A stretch of DNA of 24,245 nucleotides, taken from Bacteroidales bacterium Bact_07. Lineage in GTDB: Bacteria; Bacteroidota; Bacteroidia; Bacteroidales; Tenuifilaceae. The translations under genes were made by a program, and so were the position numbers. Shown piece by piece: positions 1 to 7,745 of the stretch. The stretch is from assembly GCA_001603415.1 (NCBI GenBank), contig LUYY01000090.1, forward strand, positions 1 through 24,245, given 5' to 3'. A model generated the notes under the pieces. That model did no database searches, was not told the origin of the DNA, and saw only the letters and a list, made by a program, of their open reading frames with translations. Position 1 is the stretch's first letter. Each line of letters starts with the position of its first letter.

Positions 1-585
1 AGGCGAAAAAGTTAACTCAAACCAATCGCCCATGCTTTCGTTTAAGGTTCCCATCCAAAGTTCAGGTAAAGTCTGGTTTACAATAGGGTATTTTAGGTTC
101 TTTGTGTAAATTATAGTTTGATTATTGGGTGAAAAGATTGATACCTGTTGGCCTGCATAGCTCTCAATGGTGCAAGACGAAAGCAAAGGTCGGAATATTC
201 CTGTGTCGGTGAGCATGGTAACATTTACACCCATTCGCGCATAGTTACAAAGTAGCCCTATATTGCCCAACGTGTGATCTTCGCGCTTGCCTGTTGCGCC
301 AACTATCACTATGTTTTTTATTCGTTGGTTTAAACACCATTTAACCGCTTTGGTAAGGTCGTTCGTATTTTGGTCGGGATCGTAGTAGAGTATGCTTTTG
401 TACTTGTGCTTTAGGTGTTCTTTAACGGAATCGAGGTCGCCCACCAACGCATTTGGGGTTATGGCAAGGTTTTCCAGTGCCTCGATTGCACCATCGCAGC
501 AAACCAATAGAGGTGCATTAAGTAGTTCGTTGAGCGGTCTTGGGTGTGAGGGGAATTCCCCATTGGCTAAAATTATTGCTTTCAT
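1..585 (-). CDS. thiN: Thiamine pyrophosphokinase, 3' end cut by window edge
   Basis: This protein transfers pyrophosphate from ATP to thiamine in the cytoplasm, giving TPP. The 195 visible codons begin MKAIILANGEFP and stay open to the window edge, so the C-terminus (probably some 10-20 residues, judging by family length) is missing. Family motifs are visible: CDGAIEAL near residue 30, GDLDSV near 50, the DPDQNTNDLTKA segment near 70 and GATGKREDHTLGNIGLL near 95. The start is the first in-frame ATG before the conserved opening strand. It lies 51 bases after the PnuC-family transporter gene and is the last visible gene of the TPP-riboswitch unit. The same gene set (outer-membrane receptor, pnuT, kinase named tnr3) was described for Bacteroidota in comparative genomics of thiamine metabolism. 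Context and motifs agree, so identity is well supported. Confidence 0.92.
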   Translation of the reverse strand, partial: MKAIILANGEFPSHPRPLNELLNAPLLVCCDGAIEALENLAITPNALVGDLDSVKEHLKHKYKSILYYDPDQNTNDLTKAVKWCLNQRIKNIVIVGATGKREDHTLGNIGLLCNYARMGVNVTMLTDTGIFRPLLSSCTIESYAGQQVSIFSPNNQTIIYTKNLKYPIVNQTLPELWMGTLNESMGDWFELTFSP

Positions 586-636
586 GTATGTTTTTTGTAT
601 GGGTTAAAGTTAATGTTAACGGTTAAAATGGTCGAA

Positions 637-1218
637 TTAGTAAAGCGTTTTTTCCTTTTTCCAGTGGTAATAACCTACAAACGACATGGTGGTGTAAAAC
701 GTAAAGAGAACCGAAGTGGGGTATAGCCCTTTGTAAATGTAAAGTGCAAGCGAAACTGCGTTAACCAGCACCCATAGCCACCAGTGCTCAATGTATTTCC
801 GGGCAAGCATCCATGTTGCTGTGATGCTGAGCGCGGTTGTGAACGCATCGCCAGTGGGTACGGGCGAATCGGTGTAGTTTACCAGAATGTATCGTATAAT
901 CAGGAAAAAAGCAACACTTGCCGCCAGTAAGGGCAAGTAGTTACTTTTAGGTGTGTTGGTTATGGGTAATGAATTTTTTGCTTTTACCTTGCCTCCAAAC
1001 ATCCAATGGTACCAGCCATAAACGCTGATAAATAGGTAGTAAAACTGCAAACCCATATCGGCATAAAACTTCGATACATAAAAAATGTAAATATAGAACG
1101 CTGATGTTATTATTCCCAGGGGCCACAGCCAAACCCTTTGCTTAATCTCCAGGTATAGGTAAATTAAACCGGTTATGGCGCCTATTAACTCGATGTAGTT
1201 GTTTAATAGCCAGTTCAT
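637..1218 (-). CDS. pnuT: PnuC-family inner-membrane thiamine transporter (PnuT)
   Basis: This is a 193-residue polytopic membrane protein with about seven hydrophobic segments. Conserved PnuC-family features are WLWPLGI near residue 31, YADMGLQFYYLFISVYGWYHW near 53-73, and the C-terminal half with TATWMLARKYIEHWWLWV and LYIYKGLYPT. PnuC proteins carry vitamins by facilitated diffusion, and uptake is driven by phosphorylation inside the cell. Here the substrate is inferred to be thiamine rather than nicotinamide riboside, because the gene sits between a TPP-riboswitch-controlled TonB receptor and thiamine pyrophosphokinase, which would trap the imported vitamin as TPP. Upstream of the ATG, instead of a Shine-Dalgarno sequence, there is a run of 7-base repeats (1221-1254). 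Family membership is secure; the substrate rests on context. Confidence 0.9.
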   Translation of the reverse strand: MNWLLNNYIELIGAITGLIYLYLEIKQRVWLWPLGIITSAFYIYIFYVSKFYADMGLQFYYLFISVYGWYHWMFGGKVKAKNSLPITNTPKSNYLPLLAASVAFFLIIRYILVNYTDSPVPTGDAFTTALSITATWMLARKYIEHWWLWVLVNAVSLALYIYKGLYPTSVLFTFYTTMSFVGYYHWKKEKTLY

Positions 1219-1220
1219 GT

Positions 1221-1254
1221 TAAGGATAAAGGTTAAAGGATAAAGGTTAAAGGG
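1221..1254. repeat. Short tandem 7-base repeat (TAAAGGW) before pnuT
   Basis: Four full heptads in a row (taaaggt, taaagga, taaaggt, taaaggg) follow a shortened first copy, and the array ends two bases from the pnuT start codon. The minus-strand transcript would carry CCTTTAA/CCTTTAT units in the region where a ribosome binds. Similar degenerate heptads occur at 21555-21583 and 22894-22915. No function is known to me. The rest of the gap up to the receptor gene (1255-1380) shows nothing else convincing. Confidence 0.75.
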
Positions 1255-1380
1255 AAGGGTAAAACGTAAAGATAGGGAATTAGGTTTTAGAATTCAGAAT
1301 TTTGAAAACATTTAGATCCTGAATACCAGAACCATATCCCTATCATTTTCATATGCATTTCCAGTAATCGCATTAACAAA

Positions 1381-3834
1381 TTAAAATTCAATACCAACCC
1401 TAACCATAAAATGACTTTCGGCTTGTGGGTAGTAGCCAATACTTACATACTCTGGATCGCCACTCTGAAATAGCGTGCGGTAAACCCATGCATTTGCTGA
1501 GTACTTAAGGTTGAAAAGGTTGTTCAATGTTCCCTGTATAAAAATTGATTTGTTTGATTTGGTTTTATAACTATACTCAGCAACCACGTTATTTACCCAG
1601 TATGGATCAAGACTACGGTCTTTGTTCTCGGTATTATCAATATATTGCCTACTTACATATTTGCTAATCCACGATAGTTGTAGGTTGGGCGTTGGTTCAA
1701 CGGTCAGCCGTGCGCTTGCAACAACCGATGGCGAGAACGATATGGCTGTATTGCCCAAGTATTCAGCCACAGGCGATTGAAGGTCGTTCCAGTCGGTTGG
1801 GTTGTCGGTCAGGTTGGCGTAGTTAGTGTAGTTTTTAATGATATTTTTACTCAGCGTGGTGCTGCCCTCAAATTTAAACCAGGTAGTTGGTTTTGCCGAT
1901 AGCGATAGTTCAATACCGGTTCGATAGCTATTGGGAACGTTTGCCATTCGGGCGTAGCCCACGTCGGTTAGCTCGCCGGTAAGTACAAGTTGGTCTTTGT
2001 ATAGCATGTAGTAGTAGTTAAGGTCGATAGAGATGTTTTGAAGTCGCATACGGTATCCCAGTTCCCAATCGTTTAGCCTTTCAGGCTTGGGGGTATAATC
2101 GGTTGTTCCCTTTTGTGCGTCTTTCAAATCGCTGCGTGCCGGTTCGCGGTGGGCTACAGCGTACGATGCATAGATTTCATGCCCTGAGCTAATTCGGAAT
2201 GTAGTACCAGCCTTGGGATTAATAAAATTCCAGCCATGGCTCTGATTAATTGGTAAAACATCGGAATCGATGCCCTTAAGCGTATAGTCGATGCCTCTGT
2301 ACTGAATATCAACAAAAACCGATACGGGGTCAATTACCTGCCAGTTTGCTTTAGCAAAAACATTCCAATCGGTTTTTAGCCCATTATTCCTGTACCACTC
2401 GTATTTGTTAGGCAGGCCAACATTAATTTTGCTCCATAAAACCTTGCCGAAATGGTCGCCATCGTATCGGTTCCATCCACCTCCAAGGGTGATATCATAA
2501 TTCCTAACCCTGTAGATAACCGATGCAATGCCTCCATAAAAGATATTATCCATCCATTTCTGCTGAATAAAGTCGGTGCGCTTGATAATGGTGTCGCGAA
2601 TTGAAAAGTTTGGTAAGCCGTACTTTGAGAGTTTACGATTGGGCTTATACTCTTCGTAGTAACCTCTTCCATCGGTGATGTGAAGGGTGATGTTAGCGGT
2701 AAGGTTATTGGTGAATGAGTGTGTGCCCACAAGGTGGTAGTGGGTTTGCCAGTAGTTATCCTTTTGATCGTCGTAGTATCGGGTTATTCCCTGATCATCC
2801 ACATATTCACCGGCTGGGTTGTAACGGCGGTTGGTTTTCATCATGTAGTCGGGAGTGCCCTCCCAGGTAATGCCGGTATGTTCCTCGCCATGGATGATGT
2901 TTGCTCTCAGCTGGCTGCGTTCCCCATGCCATGCTGCCGTAACAAACATGGAGCGATGATCCGAGTTGGCTCTTTCGATATAACCATCGGAATGGAGCTG
3001 TGAGAATCGGCCTTCGACGCTAAATCCGTTTTTCATAAGCCCTGTTCCAACTCTTGCCGATGTTTTCCATGTGTTGTAGGATCCCCCAAGCAAATCGATT
3101 GCTGCAAAGGGTTCGGGATTGGTGGTATTGGTTTGGAAGTTCACGGTTGCACCAAAGGCTGCAGCCCCATTGGTTGATGTTCCAACTCCGCGTTGCACCT
3201 GAACATTATCGATTGATGCGGCAAAATCGGGCAGATCGACCCAGTAAACCCCCTGCGACTCGGCATCGTTGAGCGGAACACCATTGATGGTTACATTAAT
3301 GCGGGTTGGGTCGGTTCCGCGAATGCGGAAAGCGGTGTTACCAAGGCCAATGCCGCTTTCCGATGAAACCACTACCGATAGCAGCATTTCCAGCAGGTAA
3401 GGGGTATCGCCGCCAGTGTTGGCTTGCTTTAGTTGTTCGCGGGAAAGCGTGGTTTGAGCAATAGGCATGCGATTCGTTGCACGAGTTGACGATACCACAA
3501 CAGCATCTAAGTATTGTGACGATTGCCTTAGCTGCACGTTAAGCTCAACATCCTTGTCAACTTTTACATCAATCTTAACGGTTTCAAATCCTAAATAAGA
3601 AGCAACAAGCGTGTAATTACCCTGTCGTACCTGTGATAGGCGGTAATTCCCGTTAACACCGCTATAGGTTCCTAAAAAGGTGTTCTCAAGAGTAATTGAG
3701 GCACCAACTAAAGGATTTCCTTCGGAATCGGTGATTCGCCCGTAAATTGAAAATCCGAGATTTTCAGACGGATTTGCTCGCATGGTTATGAATGCAAGCA
3801 AAAATGCGCATAGCGCGAGAGCACTTTTTTTCAT
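1381..3834 (-). CDS. TonB-dependent outer-membrane receptor, probable thiamine importer
   Basis: This 817-residue protein has a signal peptide (about residues 1-20, MKKSALALCAFLLAFITMRA). It is followed by a carboxypeptidase-D-like regulatory domain (about 28-110, beginning IYGRITDSEGNPLVGASI), as is usual in Bacteroidota receptors. A plug domain follows at about 115-240, with FRIRGTDPTRINVTINGVPLNDAESQGVYW. A 22-stranded-type beta barrel then runs to the terminal phenylalanine (MVRVGIEF), the usual outer-membrane insertion signal. It would import its ligand across the outer membrane using TonB/ExbBD energy. The TPP riboswitch 100 bases upstream and the downstream pnuT and thiamine pyrophosphokinase genes indicate thiamine or a thiamine phosphate as ligand. 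That specificity is inferred from context, not from binding residues. Confidence 0.93.
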   Translation of the reverse strand: MKKSALALCAFLLAFITMRANPSENLGFSIYGRITDSEGNPLVGASITLENTFLGTYSGVNGNYRLSQVRQGNYTLVASYLGFETVKIDVKVDKDVELNVQLRQSSQYLDAVVVSSTRATNRMPIAQTTLSREQLKQANTGGDTPYLLEMLLSVVVSSESGIGLGNTAFRIRGTDPTRINVTINGVPLNDAESQGVYWVDLPDFAASIDNVQVQRGVGTSTNGAAAFGATVNFQTNTTNPEPFAAIDLLGGSYNTWKTSARVGTGLMKNGFSVEGRFSQLHSDGYIERANSDHRSMFVTAAWHGERSQLRANIIHGEEHTGITWEGTPDYMMKTNRRYNPAGEYVDDQGITRYYDDQKDNYWQTHYHLVGTHSFTNNLTANITLHITDGRGYYEEYKPNRKLSKYGLPNFSIRDTIIKRTDFIQQKWMDNIFYGGIASVIYRVRNYDITLGGGWNRYDGDHFGKVLWSKINVGLPNKYEWYRNNGLKTDWNVFAKANWQVIDPVSVFVDIQYRGIDYTLKGIDSDVLPINQSHGWNFINPKAGTTFRISSGHEIYASYAVAHREPARSDLKDAQKGTTDYTPKPERLNDWELGYRMRLQNISIDLNYYYMLYKDQLVLTGELTDVGYARMANVPNSYRTGIELSLSAKPTTWFKFEGSTTLSKNIIKNYTNYANLTDNPTDWNDLQSPVAEYLGNTAISFSPSVVASARLTVEPTPNLQLSWISKYVSRQYIDNTENKDRSLDPYWVNNVVAEYSYKTKSNKSIFIQGTLNNLFNLKYSANAWVYRTLFQSGDPEYVSIGYYPQAESHFMVRVGIEF

Positions 3835-3843
3835 GGTTTTTAT

Positions 3844-3911
3844 CCCTTTAAATAGTTAAACATAAAGCAGGTTCGGCATATTGGCCGAAAATCCTGAATA
3901 ACTATAAAGGG
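3844..3911 (-). promoter_or_regulatory. Translational expression platform of the TPP riboswitch
   Basis: The leader between the aptamer and the receptor ATG can form a long interrupted hairpin. CCCTTT (3911-3906) pairs with AAAGGG (3849-3844), ATAGTT (3905-3900) with AACTAT (3857-3852), CAGG (3896-3893) with CCTG (3871-3868), and TTCGGC (3889-3884) with GCCGAA (3877-3872) around a 6-base loop. There is no U-tract, so this is not a terminator. AAAGGG lies 9 bases before the ATG, so pairing would bury the translation start region. The same C-run (3913-3909) can instead pair with the GGGGG of the aptamer (4005-4001), giving a switch. Complementarity is read directly; the mechanism is inferred. 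Confidence 0.65.
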
Positions 3912-3933
3912 GGAAATTGTGAGATGTTGACAA

Positions 3934-4011
3934 ACTCTTTTTCCCTTCGCCGGTATTACCCGGATCAGGTTCAAAGGGTATAATCTCAGCCCTAAGGGCA
4001 CCCCCAAAAGT
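3934..4011 (-). ncRNA. TPP (THI-box) riboswitch aptamer
   Basis: The minus strand carries the hallmark THI-box pieces in order. GGGGGTGCCC leads into a GCCC-TTA-GGGC P2 hairpin, the conserved CTGAGAT (3989-3983) follows, and then ACCCTTTGAACCTGATC, GGGTAATACC and GGCGAAGGGAA. P1 is formed by ACTTTT (4011-4006) with AAAGAGT (3940-3934), including one G-U pair. It senses thiamine pyrophosphate and would shut off receptor, transporter and kinase expression when TPP is plentiful. It begins about 7 bases after a TAnnTTTG promoter box. Confidence 0.96.
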
Positions 4012-4017
4012 CACGTG

Positions 4018-4025
4018 CAAAGGTA
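4018..4025 (-). promoter_or_regulatory. Promoter -7 box for the thiamine uptake unit
   Basis: TACCTTTG on the minus strand is a perfect match to the Bacteroidota -7 consensus TAnnTTTG. A start site 5-8 bases downstream would place +1 at the first base pair of riboswitch helix P1. No clear TTTG -33 element is seen at the expected distance, where the end of the palindromic element at 4041 lies. Confidence 0.7.
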
Positions 4026-4040
4026 GTAAAAAAATCACTA

Positions 4041-4252
4041 CTGTCCGACTAAAAATCTTTAACCTCTGCGAGGAATTTAAAGTATTTTTATTTCCATTCT
4101 ATTACAATGCCTTAGCAGCTCCGCCTTAATAGGATTACTTTTGGCCTTAGGCGATGAAGTATTGTAAAAAAACAACCCCAAAATTTTCAATTCCTCTTAG
4201 AGGAGAGAATAGGTAATGATTTTTATAATTCTTAAAGATTTTTGTTGGACGG
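4041..4252. mobile_element. MITE-like palindromic element or decayed insertion sequence
   Basis: The 212-base segment has imperfect terminal inverted repeats. The left end is CTGTCCGACTAAAAATCTTT (from 4041) and the right end, read on the other strand from 4252, is CCGTCCAACAAAAATCTTTA. They differ by two substitutions and one inserted base over about 21 bases. Further nested inverted repeats sit inside: GAGGAATT/AATTCCTC (4070-4077 and 4189-4196), TTACAAT/ATTGTAA (4102-4108 and 4161-4167), and CGCCT/AGGCG (4122-4126 and 4149-4153). There is no credible ORF, so it would need a transposase in trans. I could not find a clear target-site duplication, so a relic or a non-mobile structured region remains possible. 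Confidence 0.5.
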
Positions 4253-4380
4253 CTGTATGAAAAAATATGAGAGGTTGATGAGGGGTAAGGTTTAGTGAGC
4301 CGTTAAACGTTAAACGAAAAGCTATTGAATATCTGCATAATGATTAAAAAGTACCCGTTCAACGCTTCATGGTTTTGCTT
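4253..4380. other. Intergenic region downstream of the histidine kinase gene
   Basis: No gene or convincing terminator is seen between the palindromic element and the 3' end of the kinase gene. The only pattern is a twofold GTTAAAC repeat (cgttaaacgttaaacg, 4301-4316), related in composition to the short A/T-rich repeats elsewhere in the window. Confidence 0.5.
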
Positions 4381-6720
4381 TCAATCATCTTTGTCTCCTT
4401 TTATCACGATATAAAGGCTTTGGTAAAGTGAGTTAGGATCAATGGGTTTAGTAATAAAGTGGTTGCAGCCAAGGGCCTTACTTATTGCTCGTTCGTTGCT
4501 AAATGCGTGTGCTGTTTGAACAATAATGGGAACATTGGGATTAGATGCTCGAATTTTTTTGATAGCATCGTAGCCATTCATGATGGGCATTTTAATATCC
4601 ATCAGAATAGCAGCAATTTCGGGATGTTGCTTTTGAAGTTCAACGGCTGTTAACCCATTATCAGCTTCCAGTATGTTGACATCCAGTTTCTTTAGAACTG
4701 TTTTAAGGAAATACCTGCAGTTTGAGTCATCTTCGGCTATCAGTATTGTTTTGCCGCTAAGCAGATTATGCAAATCGGGTAGTTGATATCCCATCGATTT
4801 TTTTATGGCATTGTCGATAGATACATCCATCGGAATAGAAAAGTAGAAGGTGGAACCCTTTCCTGGTTCAGAATCAACCCATATTTTCCCGCCCATCATT
4901 TCAACGAGCGATTTGCAGATTGCCAAACCCAAGCCCGTGCCGCCATACTGTTTGGTAATATCGGTATATGCTTGACGGAATCGATGGAAAATGATTTCTT
5001 GCTTATCCTTGGGAATGCCTATGCCCGTGTCAGATACAAAGAATAGTAGTTCCCTGTTTTCATCATTTACCCGATAGCCGAATTCCACATTACCCTTTTC
5101 TGTAAACTTAAGGGCGTTTCCAACAAGGTTAGTGAGAATCTGGCGTAATCGCATTCGGTCGGCATTAATAATGGCTTCGGAATCGGCCAGCGATGTGGTG
5201 TAGTTGAATGCTATGCCTCGCGTTGGTAAATCGGGGTTGGAATTATAGAAGAATGAGTAAACCTCGGCAAGCAACTCGTTGATATTTATTGGTTCCGGGT
5301 TGATGGTCAGTTGGCCTACATCTATCTTTGAGATGTCGATGATGTCGTTTATGAGCGTTAGCAGGTGGTCGGCACTATTGCTGATTATTCCCAAAAACTT
5401 CTCCCGTTCCTGTGGTGTGGTGTCGGGGAAATTCCTGAGAAACTTAGCAAAGCCAATAACGCCATTCAGCGGGGTTCGAATTTCGTGGCTCATATTGGCC
5501 AAAAAGGCCGATTTAAGTCTATCGCTTTCCTCCGCTTTTTCAAGGGCTTCAACAAGAGCCTTCTCGTAATGAATGCGCTCGCTGATATCGGTGGCAATTC
5601 CAAGTACTCCCAAAACCTCACCTGTGGGAGATTTTAGCTTTTGCTTAAAGATTTGAAGAATATGCTTTTTCCCATCGGTAAATGTAACCTCCTCTTTGGT
5701 TTCAATGGGGGTGTCGGTTTGCAGGGCAAGGTTGTCGCTGTGGCGGCATTGCTCAATCTCTTCGTTAGTCATGGAAAATTCAGGGGTGCCATAGCCTATG
5801 TTTTGGCTAAACCATGGATTTATAAGCGGGTAGGAGCCATCTGTATTGACAACCCAAATCCCAATGGGGGCATTATCCACTAACGATTTTAGTAAATTGC
5901 GCTGTTGCTGCAACTCCTGTTCCTGTTTTTTCTTCTGGGTGATATCTTTTATCGCGCTAATTAACCTGAAGGGTCTCCCTTGGCTATCGAACTCGGGGTA
6001 AACGGTATTCTCAATCCAGTAGGTTTTTCCATCCTTCGATTTTACCCTGAACGCCAAGCTTACTTTTTCACCTTTTGTAAGAATTGTATTGAATGCCTTT
6101 TTGAATTCAGCAAGGTCATCGGGGTGAACAATGGCTGCCCATTTCTCAAACGAATCAATATCCTCAGGACTGTATCCTATTTCTTCCATTAATTTGGTGC
6201 TTAACCACTCACGTTTAAAGCTGCCATCGGGTTGGATGGTGAGTATTGATGCCGAATCGGATGTAAGTGATGATAGAATCTGGAAGTGCTCTTTCTGGGT
6301 GGTTAACTCCTCTTGCGTGCGGTATAGCTCCGAAATATCTTCAACTATTCCTAAAGCTCCCACAACTTTCCCCGTTTTGGGGTTGGGTATGGGAACTGTT
6401 TTTATCATTATATTTAATTTGATGTTGCTTGTTGTTGTAAAGTAAGTTCCTTCGTAATATCCATTTTTACCTTCGAGTGCATCAAGTATAGCAGGTAAAA
6501 CTGATTTGTCGTTTAGTTTATGCATATCAAGCCCCACAAGCAACTCGCGTTTCGACTGTAGAATCTCAACAAAACGGTCGTTACATTCGGTAATAATGGC
6601 ATCGGTATTATACTGAAAAATACCTATGGGCGATTTTTCAAAAATCAACCTATACTTTAACTCTCCATCGTATTCAAAATTGCCTTCAAACTTCCTGTCA
6701 CTCTTTTTATTTTGAGTCAT
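4381..6720 (-). CDS. Soluble hybrid histidine kinase (PAS-PAS-PAS-HisKA-HATPase-REC)
   Basis: This 779-residue sensor kinase has three PAS domains (about 20-130, 145-265 and 275-385). The HisKA dimerisation helix carries the phospho-acceptor H412 in SHEIRTPLNG. The ATPase domain has the N box (NLVGNALKFT, N535), the G1 box DTGIGIP and the G2 box GGTGLGLAI. A C-terminal receiver (about 657-775) has the acidic pocket EDD 663-665, acceptor D708 in MDIKMP, T736 and K758. No transmembrane segment or signal peptide is visible, so it should sense a cytoplasmic cue through its PAS domains. There is no HPt or DNA-binding output domain and no response regulator beside it, so it is an orphan in this window. 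It follows metF by 59 bases but has its own promoter-like sequence, so operon membership is doubtful. Signal and partner are unknown. Confidence 0.93.
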   Translation of the reverse strand: MTQNKKSDRKFEGNFEYDGELKYRLIFEKSPIGIFQYNTDAIITECNDRFVEILQSKRELLVGLDMHKLNDKSVLPAILDALEGKNGYYEGTYFTTTSNIKLNIMIKTVPIPNPKTGKVVGALGIVEDISELYRTQEELTTQKEHFQILSSLTSDSASILTIQPDGSFKREWLSTKLMEEIGYSPEDIDSFEKWAAIVHPDDLAEFKKAFNTILTKGEKVSLAFRVKSKDGKTYWIENTVYPEFDSQGRPFRLISAIKDITQKKKQEQELQQQRNLLKSLVDNAPIGIWVVNTDGSYPLINPWFSQNIGYGTPEFSMTNEEIEQCRHSDNLALQTDTPIETKEEVTFTDGKKHILQIFKQKLKSPTGEVLGVLGIATDISERIHYEKALVEALEKAEESDRLKSAFLANMSHEIRTPLNGVIGFAKFLRNFPDTTPQEREKFLGIISNSADHLLTLINDIIDISKIDVGQLTINPEPININELLAEVYSFFYNSNPDLPTRGIAFNYTTSLADSEAIINADRMRLRQILTNLVGNALKFTEKGNVEFGYRVNDENRELLFFVSDTGIGIPKDKQEIIFHRFRQAYTDITKQYGGTGLGLAICKSLVEMMGGKIWVDSEPGKGSTFYFSIPMDVSIDNAIKKSMGYQLPDLHNLLSGKTILIAEDDSNCRYFLKTVLKKLDVNILEADNGLTAVELQKQHPEIAAILMDIKMPIMNGYDAIKKIRASNPNVPIIVQTAHAFSNERAISKALGCNHFITKPIDPNSLYQSLYIVIKGDKDD

Positions 6721-6741
6721 ATTAGGGGAATGGATTTTTCT

Positions 6742-6773
6742 GAAATATAAGGTAAAATAAGGTGTTTTGCAAA
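6742..6773 (-). promoter_or_regulatory. Probable promoter of the hybrid kinase gene
   Basis: On the minus strand TTTG (6773-6770) is followed after 20 bases by TATATTTC (6749-6742). This matches the Bacteroidota -33 TTTG and, with one mismatch, the -7 TAnnTTTG box. It lies 22 bases before the kinase ATG and suggests the gene can be transcribed separately from the methionine operon. Confidence 0.45.
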
Positions 6774-6779
6774 TATTTT

Positions 6780-7733
6780 TTAGTAAACGGCATTGGCTAT
6801 TTGGGCAATATTATCGGCCTTACCCATGGTATAAAAATGAATGGCTTTAACTCCTGAATTTTTCAACCCTTTGGATTGCTCAATTGCCCATTCTACGCCT
6901 AACTGCGCGACCTGGGCATTAGTTTTACATTTTTCAACCTCAAGCACTAAAGCTTGTGGGATGTGAACATCGAATACACGGGGCAGAATGCTGAGATGTT
7001 CCCTGATGCTGATGGGCTTTAGCCCAGGAATGATAGGAACTGTTATTCCGGCCTTCCGGCATTTATCAACAAAATCGAAGTAGTACTTGTTGTCGAAAAA
7101 CATTTGGGTAACAATGTAGCTTGCGCCGGCATCAACCTTTTTCTTTAGGTAGTGAATATCCGATTCGCAGTTTGGCGATTCGGGATGCTTTTCCGGGTAA
7201 CCCGCTACACCTATGCAAAAATTGGTTGGCTTGGGCTTTTCCATCAGTTTCTCAAGGTAGATACCTCGGTTCAGGTTCGCTATCTGTTTCACAAGGTCTA
7301 TGGCATATTTGTGGCCTCCGGTTTTGGGTTCAAACCTACCGGTAATCTTATCGGCATCGCCACGAATAGCAAGTACATTGTGTATTCCTAAAAAATCTAA
7401 GTCGATGAGGGCATCTTCGGTTTCGTGGGCATCAAAACCTCCACAGATGATGTGGGGCACCACATCAATTTTATACTTTTGCTGGATAGCAGCAGCAAGG
7501 CCAATGGTGCCGGGACGGCGCTTAACTTTTACAGGAACCTGACTGCCATTTTCGTTGGGCATGTAAACCACCTCCTCGCGGTGGTAGGTTATGTTGATAT
7601 ATGCCGGATTGTAGGGCATCAACTTATCAATAGTAGCAAAAATGGTTTCAATATTATGTCCCTTGAGCGGTGGCAGTAGCTCAAAGGAAAAAAGCGTTGA
7701 TTTGGTGTTGTTTAGTATGTCAATTACTTTCAT
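6780..7733 (-). CDS. metF: Methylenetetrahydrofolate reductase
   Basis: This flavoenzyme reduces 5,10-methylene-THF to 5-methyl-THF, the methyl donor used by MetH. The 317 residues compare with roughly 300 for bacterial MetF. The opening FSFELLPP carries the conserved Glu (E18), followed by NITYHREE, the folate-side motif NVLAIRGD, IGVAGYPEKHPES, and QMFFDNKYYFDFVDKCRKAG with PIIPGLKPI. It starts 12 bases after metH ends and is the last gene of the operon, so SAM would control methyl-group supply and its use together. The 6721-6779 gap after it shows no terminator hairpin, so some read-through into the kinase gene is possible. Confidence 0.97.
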   Translation of the reverse strand: MKVIDILNNTKSTLFSFELLPPLKGHNIETIFATIDKLMPYNPAYINITYHREEVVYMPNENGSQVPVKVKRRPGTIGLAAAIQQKYKIDVVPHIICGGFDAHETEDALIDLDFLGIHNVLAIRGDADKITGRFEPKTGGHKYAIDLVKQIANLNRGIYLEKLMEKPKPTNFCIGVAGYPEKHPESPNCESDIHYLKKKVDAGASYIVTQMFFDNKYYFDFVDKCRKAGITVPIIPGLKPISIREHLSILPRVFDVHIPQALVLEVEKCKTNAQVAQLGVEWAIEQSKGLKNSGVKAIHFYTMGKADNIAQIANAVY

Positions 7734-7745
7734 TTGGGTAGTATT

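Noticed and set aside
392..607. 71-codon plus-strand ORF
   Set aside because: It lies over the 5' half of the thiamine pyrophosphokinase gene, whose motifs are intact on the other strand.
3856..4038. 60-codon ORF on the minus strand upstream of the TonB receptor
   Set aside because: It is made of the TPP aptamer and its expression platform; the translated sequence has no protein-like features and the RNA explanation is far stronger.
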